DNA of 44,438 nt. Origin: a virus. The translations under genes and the position numbers were made by a program. Positions 1-6,795 of the stretch are shown here, piece after piece (position 1 is the first letter of the stretch; each line of letters begins with the position of its first letter). The notes beneath the pieces are model-generated. The model was not told the origin of the DNA and made no database searches. It worked only from the letters and a program-made list of their open reading frames with translations. The stretch spans positions 1 to 44,438 of IMG/VR virus record IMGVR_UViG_3300030419_000175. One strand, written 5' to 3'.

Positions 1-2
1 AT

Positions 3-449
3 AAACTTGTACAAGTGATGTACGACCCACAACAAGATAGAGTTGTATTCATGGTCAAGTCTGATGGGGTCACTTACGATGCCATAGGAAGAAGTTTAAA
101 GAAAGATATAAAACCTAAATGGTATAGATACGGCAAATCTAACAAATTATTTACGTGTGGTAAAAATAACACAGCTATACTTGTTGAAGATGCCGCTAGT
201 GCTTGTGCTGTTTCACATGTTGCAACAGGAGTTGCCCTAATGGGTACGCATATGAAAGATGCCGACTTGACTTTTTTAAAAAAATTTAAAGAAGTAAAAA
301 TATGTCTAGACCCAGATGCAACTCGTAAGGCACTTGACATGCAAAAGTATTTAGCATATATTGTTAATTGTAATATACTAAGAATAAATGATGACTTAAA
401 ATATTATAACGCAGAGGAGATAAGACAATTAGTATTGAACAGCAATTAA
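3..449 (+). CDS. DNA primase, TOPRIM domain (5' truncated)
   Basis: This is the C-terminal part of a primase that would make RNA primers for phage replication. The frame is open to the left edge of the window, so the true start and the expected N-terminal zinc-binding region are missing; the GTG at 15 and ATG at 18 are probably internal. The TOPRIM signature is visible: a Glu in ILVEDAASA, followed about 50 residues later by the Asp-x-Asp of CLDPDA, the metal-binding residues of the fold. The next gene is a separate DnaB-like helicase, so primase and helicase are split here, unlike the fused T7 gene 4 protein. The gene ends with TAA, overlapping the start region of the helicase. The family call is firm; the domain order upstream cannot be seen. 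Confidence 0.8.
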   Translation, partial: KLVQVMYDPQQDRVVFMVKSDGVTYDAIGRSLKKDIKPKWYRYGKSNKLFTCGKNNTAILVEDAASACAVSHVATGVALMGTHMKDADLTFLKKFKEVKICLDPDATRKALDMQKYLAYIVNCNILRINDDLKYYNAEEIRQLVLNSN

Positions 450-1645
450 TTAAGTTGTTGCTTCGTAAAGATTTTTACGACAACAATAAATCTAAAGTTA
501 TTCGCTCTATGTTTCCACAAGAGTTGGCGGATTTGTTTGACACAATCGTAAAAGGTCACAACAAATACGATAGAGATTTAACTGTGCTTGAAGTTAGAGA
601 ACTGTATGGTGTAGATAATCCTACAGCAACTAGAGCACGTAAAGAAATAATACATGACATACTCGATGACATTGATTCGCTACCTCACATTGGTGAGGAT
701 GTAGCTAATGATGTTGTGCGTAGTATATGGCAACAAGAGGTGGGCAGACGCATAGCTGATTTGTCTTTGTCTATTATGGAAGGCTCTACAGAAAAACTAC
801 AAGAGATAAAATCAATTGTAGAAAAGTCAGAGGATGGTTTTGTACCTGATGATGAAACTGAGCCTGTGCCTACAGACTTAGATACTTTACTAGACTATGT
901 TCAGACAGAGGATTGCTGGCAGTTTAATATCCCCAGCTTATCTAAGTTAGTTCGTGGTGGTAAGGGTGGCGAGTTCATGATTGCTTTTGCCAGACCTGAG
1001 ATTGGTAAAACTGCATTTTATGTATCGCTAGCTGCATCTCCAAATGGTTTCTGTTGTCAAGGTGCTGATGTTCACATTATTACAAACGAAGAGCCTGCTA
1101 GAAGAACTATGCTTAGAGCGGCATCTGCATACACAGGGTATACACAAGATGAACTGTTTATGAAAAAAGGAGAAGCTAAGAAAGTATTTTCAGAAATAGC
1201 ACCTAACCTTACAATGATTGACAACGTGGATGCATCTATAGAGTGGCTCAATGTGTATTGTGAAACTAAAAAGCCAGATATATTAATCATTGACCAACTA
1301 GATAAGATTAATGTGATGGGTTCATTTGCTAGAACTGATGAGAAACTTCGTGCTATATACACTAAATTTAGAGAGGTTTGTAAACGTCACAATCTTTTTG
1401 GTATTGGTATTAGTCAAGCATCTGCAGACGCAGAAAGTAAAACTAATGTCACTTATGCTATGATGGAGAATAGTAAAACTGGTAAAGCCGCTGAAGCTGA
1501 TTTAATTGTTGGCATCGGTAAATCTGATATAACTGACAATAAAGATGAGAGAAGATATCTTACAATATCTAAAAATAAATTGACAGGCTTTCATGGTAAT
1601 ATAGTATGTAACTTAGACATATCAAGAAGTAGGTTCACAGCATGA
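428..1645 (+). CDS. Replicative DNA helicase, DnaB/gp4 type
   Basis: RecA-fold hexameric helicase that unwinds the phage replication fork. Numbered from the TTG at 455, a Walker A motif (ARPEIGKT) lies at residues 179-186 after a GGEF strand, and Walker B is DILIIDQLD about 95 residues later. About 150 N-terminal residues are helical and probably oligomerise the protein or bind the primase. The start is unusual. The first conventional start is TTG at 455 with no Shine-Dalgarno, whereas AGGAG at 415-419 sits 8 nt before an in-frame ATT at 428, giving (M)SIEQQLIKLL before the TTG. I chose 428; 455 is the conservative alternative. The frame is closed by TAA at 407. The end overlaps the polymerase start as ATGA. 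Confidence 0.85.
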   Translation: MSIEQQLIKLLLRKDFYDNNKSKVIRSMFPQELADLFDTIVKGHNKYDRDLTVLEVRELYGVDNPTATRARKEIIHDILDDIDSLPHIGEDVANDVVRSIWQQEVGRRIADLSLSIMEGSTEKLQEIKSIVEKSEDGFVPDDETEPVPTDLDTLLDYVQTEDCWQFNIPSLSKLVRGGKGGEFMIAFARPEIGKTAFYVSLAASPNGFCCQGADVHIITNEEPARRTMLRAASAYTGYTQDELFMKKGEAKKVFSEIAPNLTMIDNVDASIEWLNVYCETKKPDILIIDQLDKINVMGSFARTDEKLRAIYTKFREVCKRHNLFGIGISQASADAESKTNVTYAMMENSKTGKAAEADLIVGIGKSDITDNKDERRYLTISKNKLTGFHGNIVCNLDISRSRFTA

Positions 1646-3750
1646 TTACAACATTAGATGTAGAAACAACATTTCAAAAAGATGCCTCTAGAAGAACTGA
1701 CCCTACACCATTTCATCATGATAATTACCTAGTATCAGTACAATATAACACATGTTCTGACAATAAGCCTAAGTTTGTTTGGTTTAATCATGAGGAAAAG
1801 GACACTGATGTAAAAATATCACACTCACAAGTGCAATCAGTGCTGGATAATACAGATTTACTTGTAGGTCACAACATAAAGTTTGACCTTGTTTGGCTGT
1901 GGGAGAGTGGATTTAAGTACAATAAACGTGTCTATGACACCATGATTGGTGAATATTTACTGATGCGTGGGCAAAAATGGGGCGTTAGTCTTGAAGAATC
2001 ATGCAAAAGACGTAAAGTTTCTCTAAAAAAGAGTGATTTAGTTATAGATTATCTTGCAAAAGGTATGGGATTTAATAAAATGCCGCCAGAAGTTGTTGAA
2101 GAGTATGGTTGTGCTGATATTTTATCTACAAGAGAGCTGTACAACTCACAAGTTGACCTATTTAAGAAGCCTGTAAACTCTGATATGTCTAAACAATTGA
2201 AGTTGATGAACAGTTTTTTGTATATATTAGCTATTATAGAGAGAAACGGCATAAAAATTGATTCACAACAGTTGACAAAAGTTAAACGTGACTACGAAAA
2301 TGAGAAAAAATCTCTTGAAAGTAAAATGGAAGAGATAATGTATGAGGTCATGGGCGATACTCGTGTCAATTTTGCGTCACCAGAACAGTTGAGCCAGATG
2401 ATTTACTCTCGTAAAGTCATCAATAAAAAGAAATGGGCTGAGGTTTTTAACATAGGTTTGAATGAAAAAGGCAAGCCTTTGTATAGACCCAGGATGAGCA
2501 CTAGTGTTTTTGCTAATAATATCAAGGCTTTAACTCAAAGAGTTCACAAGACTAGAGCTAGTCACTGCAAAAGTTGTAAAGGTATTGGTACATATACTAA
2601 AGTAAAAAAAGATGGCAAGCCTTATAAAAAACCTACCAAGTGTTCTGTTTGCGTTGGTAAGGGGTATGTTCTAGATAATCTGCCTAAGATTGGTGGTTTG
2701 ACCATGAACCCTAGAGATATATTAGATGTATCTGCTAATGGTTTTGCTACTGATAAGTCCACTATGTTACGTTTATTAAGTGTAGCTAGACGAAAAGGCA
2801 ACAAAGATGCTGAAACATTTTTAGGTTGTGTTACTAGACTTAACGCAGTAGATGTTTATCTTAATAGTTTTGTGGGAGGTATAGAAAGAAACACACGTAT
2901 CAATGGTGTATTACACCCTAAATACAATCAGTGTGTAACTAGAACAACTAGATTGTCATCATCTGACCCAAACTTCCAGAATCAACCTAGAGGTAATACC
3001 TTTCCTGTACGTGCAGTTGTTGTATCTAGATTTGAAAATGGTAAGATATTGCAGGCAGATTATAGTCAGCTAGAGTTTAGAGTAGCCGCACAACTATGTG
3101 GTGATGAAAATATGTTGAAAGATATATTAGATGGTAGTGATGTACATAGATACACTGCATCAATTATATTTGACAAACCAGAAAAAGATGTTACAAAGGA
3201 AGAAAGGACTATGGCAAAGGCCCATACATTTAAACCCTTGTATGGGGGTGTTACAGGTTCACCAAATGAAACAGCATATTACAAAGCTTTTGTAGAAAAA
3301 TATCCAAAGTTAGGAGAATGGCATGAAAATATACAAACTGAAGCTATATCGACAGGTGTTGTTGCTCTGTATACTGGTCAGCAATTTGCTTTTCCAGATA
3401 CTAGACGGCTTGCTAGTGGTGTTGCGTCGAATGCCCCTGCAATCAAAAACTACCCTGTACAAGGTCTTGCAGGGGGTTGCATTATGCCGTTGGCACTTAT
3501 TAAATTACAATATCAGATTAACCACAAAAAGTTACGCTCTCTCATTATTAATACGGTCCATGACTCCGTTGTAATTGATGTATTTCCTGGTGAAGAAGAT
3601 ACAGTAGCTAAAATCGCATACGACTCTATGACAGGTGTAACTGATTTGTTTGAGAATATGTACAATGTAAAGTGGACAGTGCCATTAGAAGTTGACATAG
3701 AGATTGGAAAAGATTGGCTAAACATGAAAGAAAAAAATATATTATGTTGA
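1642..3750 (+). CDS. polA: DNA polymerase I (family A) with DnaJ-like zinc finger insert
   Basis: Replicative DNA polymerase of the phage, 702 residues. The N-terminal 3'-5' exonuclease is shown by TLDVET (Exo I, DxE), LVGHNIKFDLVW (Exo II) and YGCADI (Exo III). Residues 309-340 hold two CxxCxGxG-type motifs (CKSCKGIG and CSVCVGKG, Cys309, 312, 334 and 337), a DnaJ-central-domain-like zinc finger not found in ordinary Pol I. The polymerase domain follows with motif A (ADYSQLEFR), motif B (RTMAKAHTFKPLYGG) and motif C (VHDS). This exo, DnaJ-like finger, pol order is, as I recall, a hallmark of HMO-2011-type marine phages. The start overlaps the helicase stop by 4 nt. The last codon lies inside the promoter of the next gene. 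Confidence 0.96.
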   Translation: MITTLDVETTFQKDASRRTDPTPFHHDNYLVSVQYNTCSDNKPKFVWFNHEEKDTDVKISHSQVQSVLDNTDLLVGHNIKFDLVWLWESGFKYNKRVYDTMIGEYLLMRGQKWGVSLEESCKRRKVSLKKSDLVIDYLAKGMGFNKMPPEVVEEYGCADILSTRELYNSQVDLFKKPVNSDMSKQLKLMNSFLYILAIIERNGIKIDSQQLTKVKRDYENEKKSLESKMEEIMYEVMGDTRVNFASPEQLSQMIYSRKVINKKKWAEVFNIGLNEKGKPLYRPRMSTSVFANNIKALTQRVHKTRASHCKSCKGIGTYTKVKKDGKPYKKPTKCSVCVGKGYVLDNLPKIGGLTMNPRDILDVSANGFATDKSTMLRLLSVARRKGNKDAETFLGCVTRLNAVDVYLNSFVGGIERNTRINGVLHPKYNQCVTRTTRLSSSDPNFQNQPRGNTFPVRAVVVSRFENGKILQADYSQLEFRVAAQLCGDENMLKDILDGSDVHRYTASIIFDKPEKDVTKEERTMAKAHTFKPLYGGVTGSPNETAYYKAFVEKYPKLGEWHENIQTEAISTGVVALYTGQQFAFPDTRRLASGVASNAPAIKNYPVQGLAGGCIMPLALIKLQYQINHKKLRSLIINTVHDSVVIDVFPGEEDTVAKIAYDSMTGVTDLFENMYNVKWTVPLEVDIEIGKDWLNMKEKNILC

Positions 3751-3782
3751 CACCCTTGACATTATCGTGTACAACATATAAA
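3747..3782 (+). promoter_or_regulatory. Sigma70-like promoter before the ssDNA-binding gene
   Basis: A perfect -35 hexamer TTGACA at 3756-3761 is followed after 15 bp by TATAAA at 3777-3782; a second TTGACA lies at 3747-3752 and overlaps the polymerase stop codon. A good ribosome site (AAAGGAG, 3798-3804) and ATG follow at 3813. This fits separate, strong expression of a protein needed in quantity. The 15-bp spacer is shorter than the usual 17. Confidence 0.6.
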
Positions 3783-3812
3783 TCTAAATGTAGTAGAAAA
3801 GGAGAAACCTAT

Positions 3813-4706
3813 ATGAATAGTTTACCTACAATAAAAAAAGATATAAATTTCAATGACATAGCAGATGTTATTGGTCAAACTACAGTTGATGGGCCAAGTA
3901 TGGCTCACTCTATTTTAAAAATAAATAGAGACCACGAAGATGATGATGGAAGACAAATTCCTGCAGGCTCTTGGACAACTATGGATATGGATGGAAACGT
4001 CATATATTCTAGAGATGTCAAGTTACAAATATTCTTGCAGAGATTCCAATATCAACAATATGACCCTGACGCAGGTGAAACAGTTAACAAGTCAATCATG
4101 GCCAAGAATCTTTTTCCTAACACAGAGATTCCAGATTGTCTTGGCACTATGCGTTGTGGTTCTGTCCCTCTCGCAAAGAGGGATTCACTAACTGGAGATG
4201 ATGCCATTCGCCAAAAGCAGACATCATGTTACAGGATGCTATATGGTAAGGCATCCCTAGCAAATACGGTCGATGCTGATGGTAAAGATGTTGGGGATGT
4301 CATCGTTCCTGTTCTCTGGAGAGCTAGGGGAGCAAATTTTATGCCTCTGTCAGAAACACTGGACTCTTTGTCATCACAGAAAAAACCTTTTATCTTTTAT
4401 AATTTAAGTGCTACACTTACTAAGAAGAAGAAAGGTAGTAATGTGTACTACGTAGCGGAGTTTGCTGTAGACAAGCAGGCATTGGAGTTTACCCCTGCCG
4501 ACCAAGAACTACTTCACTATTTCTCTGATTTAGTGGATAAAGAGAACAAATATGTCATGGGACAGCATGATAAAGCACTACAAAGTAAAGGTATCATTGT
4601 TGATGCGTCAATGAGTGATGATACAATCGTAGACGATGCAATCACTGACATAGACAGTGCTCTTGATGATGATTTGAACAACCCTGAGTTGATGGTCAGC
4701 GGATGA
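3813..4706 (+). CDS. Probable single-stranded DNA-binding protein
   Basis: 297 residues. I chose the ATG at 3813 because AAAGGAGAAACCTAT precedes it; an in-frame ATG at 3714 lies inside the polymerase gene and would give a spurious leader. There is no recognisable catalytic motif. The body is soluble and mixed alpha/beta, with a basic stretch (TKKKKGSN) in a probable beta region, and the last 40 residues are strongly acidic (DDTIVDDAITDIDSALDDD), as in the C-terminal tails of T7 gp2.5 and bacterial SSB that recruit replication partners. It sits between the polymerase and exonuclease genes and has its own promoter. The SSB call rests on position, length and the acidic tail, not on a clear fold match; a recombination mediator is an alternative. 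Confidence 0.55.
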   Translation: MNSLPTIKKDINFNDIADVIGQTTVDGPSMAHSILKINRDHEDDDGRQIPAGSWTTMDMDGNVIYSRDVKLQIFLQRFQYQQYDPDAGETVNKSIMAKNLFPNTEIPDCLGTMRCGSVPLAKRDSLTGDDAIRQKQTSCYRMLYGKASLANTVDADGKDVGDVIVPVLWRARGANFMPLSETLDSLSSQKKPFIFYNLSATLTKKKKGSNVYYVAEFAVDKQALEFTPADQELLHYFSDLVDKENKYVMGQHDKALQSKGIIVDASMSDDTIVDDAITDIDSALDDDLNNPELMVSG

Positions 4707-5590
4707 ACATTCATCAAGCCAAATTGCTTTCATTCTTATCCAAAGCAGCAAATGGGGGGGCAGAAATGCCCTCTCAACTTCTAGAGGAGTTTGGGGATTT
4801 AGCTAAGAAAGCCTTGCAGAAGCATTTCACTAAGCAAGATATATTAGATGAAGGTTTTAGATTAAGAATGAGCAATATTGGCAAACCTCTTTGTCAATTA
4901 CAGATGCAAGCACGAGGGGAGGAAGAAGAACCCAATGATTATAGTTTTAAAATGCGTATGATTATTGGTGATATTCTAGAAGCAGTGCTTATAACTTTAA
5001 TTAAGGCATCTGACATAGAGGTAAAAAATATTCACAAAAAAGTTGAGTTACAAGACAAAGATATAGATGTCAAAGGTGAGTTCGATATAGAATTATCTGA
5101 TGGCATCTATGATATTAAAACTGTGTCACCGTATGCGTTCGACCATAAGTTTAGTGTGGACAATGCATTTGAAAGTATAAAAAACAGTGACACCTTTGGT
5201 TATGTATCTCAAGGTTATGGTTATGGAGTTGCGGCAGGCAGACCATTTAAAGGGTGGATAGCTCTTAACAAATCTACAGGTCAAATAGCTTTTGCAGAAG
5301 CTCCAGATGATAAGAAGCAAAAGAAAGAGGTTGTAGATGCTATCAAAAAAACTCATAGGACCATTCATAATGGAGAACCTTTTAAAAGATGTTTCACCGA
5401 CGTTGAAGAGACTTATTATTCAAAACCTACAGGAAACAGAATCTTGGGATTTGAATGCTCTTACTGCCCATACAAATTTTCCTGTTGGGAGAACCTCGAA
5501 TATAGACGGCAACTCCCCAGCAAAGGAAAAAATCCAAAGTGGACTTGGTATACAACAATATCTGATGAGTGGCGTAACACTGCAGATTAA
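4703..5590 (+). CDS. Cas4/RecB-like PD-(D/E)XK exonuclease with Fe-S cysteines
   Basis: 295-residue exonuclease, probably degrading host DNA or processing phage DNA ends during replication and recombination. The nuclease core is visible as GEFD at 125-128 followed by DIKT at 137-140 (the D...D/ExK pattern). Four cysteines fit a Cas4/AddB-type 4Fe-4S cluster: Cys64 (IGKPLCQLQ) and the C-terminal group Cys252, Cys255 and Cys261 (CSYCPYKFSC). There is no cas1 or cas2 gene nearby, so this is a phage replication nuclease rather than part of a CRISPR system. The ATG overlaps the stop of the preceding gene (ATGA), suggesting translational coupling. It is co-oriented with a second PD-(D/E)XK gene just downstream. 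Confidence 0.85.
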   Translation: MNIHQAKLLSFLSKAANGGAEMPSQLLEEFGDLAKKALQKHFTKQDILDEGFRLRMSNIGKPLCQLQMQARGEEEEPNDYSFKMRMIIGDILEAVLITLIKASDIEVKNIHKKVELQDKDIDVKGEFDIELSDGIYDIKTVSPYAFDHKFSVDNAFESIKNSDTFGYVSQGYGYGVAAGRPFKGWIALNKSTGQIAFAEAPDDKKQKKEVVDAIKKTHRTIHNGEPFKRCFTDVEETYYSKPTGNRILGFECSYCPYKFSCWENLEYRRQLPSKGKNPKWTWYTTISDEWRNTAD

Positions 5591-5786
5591 GTATGGGGAT
5601 GACAATGTCAAAAACTTTAAACTCAAGAGGTACGAAGCAGAAGATTTCATACAACAAATCCAGAGTGGTGAGGCGTTCCCCTGTATCAGAAGCGAAGAAA
5701 CCTCAACGTACATCCCTATCAAAACCGTCAAAGAGATACGTATTGAAGAAGAAAATGTCACCGAGGACGTCAAAAGCAAAAGGTAG
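5565..5786 (+). CDS. Small conserved-looking protein, function unknown
   Basis: 73 residues, starting inside the end of the exonuclease gene (26 nt overlap) and ending inside the next endonuclease gene (32 nt overlap). The translation has normal composition and reads like a small alpha/beta domain: LQIKYGDDNVKNFKLKRYEA, then FIQQIQSGEAFPCI, then TYIPIKTVKEIRIEEE. The competing frame over the same DNA gives a Lys/Arg/Ser-rich low-complexity peptide, which looks like the shadow. No Shine-Dalgarno is visible at this ATG, so translation would depend on coupling to the upstream gene. I do not recognise the family. Confidence 0.55.
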   Translation: MSGVTLQIKYGDDNVKNFKLKRYEAEDFIQQIQSGEAFPCIRSEETSTYIPIKTVKEIRIEEENVTEDVKSKR

Positions 5787-6108
5787 AAGATTACAAACCT
5801 GGGTAGCAGATAAACTACTTTCTGTGTTTAAAAACTTAACTAGCTTAGATGTTAGGTCAACTCCAATGGGAGTCAATGGAGTAGATGTGCAATTATCTAC
5901 TGCCGCCTTTAAAAAATTTTCTTATGACATAGAATGCAAGAATACGGAAAGAACAAAAACAATTTATAATTACTATGAACAAGCAATTTCACATAATAAT
6001 AAGGGCGAACCTTTGTTAATAATAAAAATGAATAGACAAAAACCCTTGGCAATCGTAGATGCCGAACATTTTATAGAGATGGTCTCATGCAAAAACTTAA
6101 AACAATAA
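5755..6108 (+). CDS. Small PD-(D/E)XK endonuclease (resolvase-like)
   Basis: 117 residues from the ATG at 5755. It carries RRLQTWVADKLL, then GVDVQL, then DIECKN: the Asp and ExK pattern of a PD-(D/E)XK nuclease, with a C-terminal QAISH...PLLIIKMNRQ segment as in phage endonucleases that cut branched or host DNA. An in-frame ATG at 5593 would add 54 residues of low-complexity basic sequence that overlaps another credible gene, so I prefer the shorter form. It overlaps the next gene by 22 nt. By position it should act with the Cas4-like exonuclease in DNA breakdown or branch resolution; holding it to one of these would be a guess. Confidence 0.7.
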   Translation: MSPRTSKAKGRRLQTWVADKLLSVFKNLTSLDVRSTPMGVNGVDVQLSTAAFKKFSYDIECKNTERTKTIYNYYEQAISHNNKGEPLLIIKMNRQKPLAIVDAEHFIEMVSCKNLKQ

Positions 6109-6347
6109 CATTAGCTGAAGGAGATTCAGCGTTAATAATTAGAACTATTAAAGAAGAGGAAGCGTATGATGTAGAGATACTTCATCACTTCCCAAATAAG
6201 AAAGATATCAGTGATGATGAAGCAGCTTTTTATACTTTACTATTGCGTGGCATGGCAGATTATGCTATGAATAATCCAGAGGCATTAATAGAACAAGGAC
6301 AGTTAAGTTTTTCAAGAGATTTTAATCAATTACATACCATACACTAA
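6087..6347 (+). CDS. Hypothetical small acidic protein
   Basis: 86 residues, starting within the end of the endonuclease gene. The sequence opens with a short strand (KLKTITLAEGDSALIIRTI), then a helical acidic part with DISDDEAAFYTLLLRGMADYAMNNPEALIEQG. There is no membrane segment, cysteine cluster or catalytic motif. It is followed by a strong AGGAGG ribosome site serving the next gene. Function unknown; its place between the nuclease and nucleotide genes suggests an early accessory role. Confidence 0.65.
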   Translation: MQKLKTITLAEGDSALIIRTIKEEEAYDVEILHHFPNKKDISDDEAAFYTLLLRGMADYAMNNPEALIEQGQLSFSRDFNQLHTIH

Positions 6348-6357
6348 AGGAGGAAGT

Positions 6358-6642
6358 ATGTCAGAGCAATTACATTTTAATGGTATATACAATCAAGAGG
6401 ATGGAGATGAGGTCAATAGTCCATTCCATTATCGACAAGGAAATATAGAGTGTATAGAAGCAATGAAAGCAATGTTAGGGGATGGTTTTGAATATTATTT
6501 ACAAGGTGCTATATTAAAGTACCTGTGGAGATATCACTACAAAGGTAAGCCTGAGCAAGACTTACAAAAAGCACATTGGTATCTTGAATTATTACAAGAA
6601 ACTGTTAGGTCTAATAATGTCAACTCAAACGGTAAAGGTTAA
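6358..6642 (+). CDS. DUF3310 family protein
   Basis: 94 residues preceded by AGGAGG. It matches the DUF3310 pattern found in many phages: VNSPFHYRQGNIECIEAM, then YYLQGAILKYLWRYHYKGKPEQDLQKAHWYLELL. The N-x-P-x-HY and KYLWR...K...DL..A..YL signatures are clear. The family is often mislabelled as a nucleotide kinase; no P-loop is present, and the helical part recalls MazG-like folds. Placed directly upstream of the ribonucleotide reductase cluster, a role in nucleotide metabolism is plausible but not shown. The next gene overlaps its end by 26 nt. Confidence 0.8.
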   Translation: MSEQLHFNGIYNQEDGDEVNSPFHYRQGNIECIEAMKAMLGDGFEYYLQGAILKYLWRYHYKGKPEQDLQKAHWYLELLQETVRSNNVNSNGKG

Positions 6643-6784
6643 AATAAGTATTATAGCTAATGTGGATGTGGAGGAGTTCACACCAGATAGAGAAGAACTG
6701 CCAATTATGTTAGAAGAAGCAGTAGAAGATTTAATACATGAATTTTCTGGAATAGATGCAAAAGATGTAAGCGTAAGTTATTAA
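6617..6784 (+). CDS. Hypothetical small acidic protein
   Basis: 55 residues from ATG 6617 (MSTQTVKVKISIIANVD). An upstream in-frame ATG at 6584 lies deeper in the DUF3310 gene and adds only a shadow peptide. The protein has a beta-rich start and an acidic helical middle (EELPIMLEEAVEDLIHEFSGI) and ends with a strand (KDVSVSY), suggesting a small compact alpha/beta fold. Eleven bases and a strong AAAGGAG site separate it from the reductase gene. Function unknown. Confidence 0.55.
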   Translation: MSTQTVKVKISIIANVDVEEFTPDREELPIMLEEAVEDLIHEFSGIDAKDVSVSY

Positions 6785-6795
6785 AGGAGAAAAGT

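Noticed and set aside
4703-5590. Cas4-like protein as a sign of a CRISPR system
   Set aside because: No repeat-spacer array and no cas1/cas2 are present; such nucleases are common in phage replication blocks.
5593-5754. Extended N-terminus of the small endonuclease
   Set aside because: Low-complexity basic peptide that overlaps a better frame; no strong ribosome site at 5593.
6358-6642. DUF3310 protein as a nucleotide kinase
   Set aside because: That label is used in databases, but no P-loop or kinase motif is visible.
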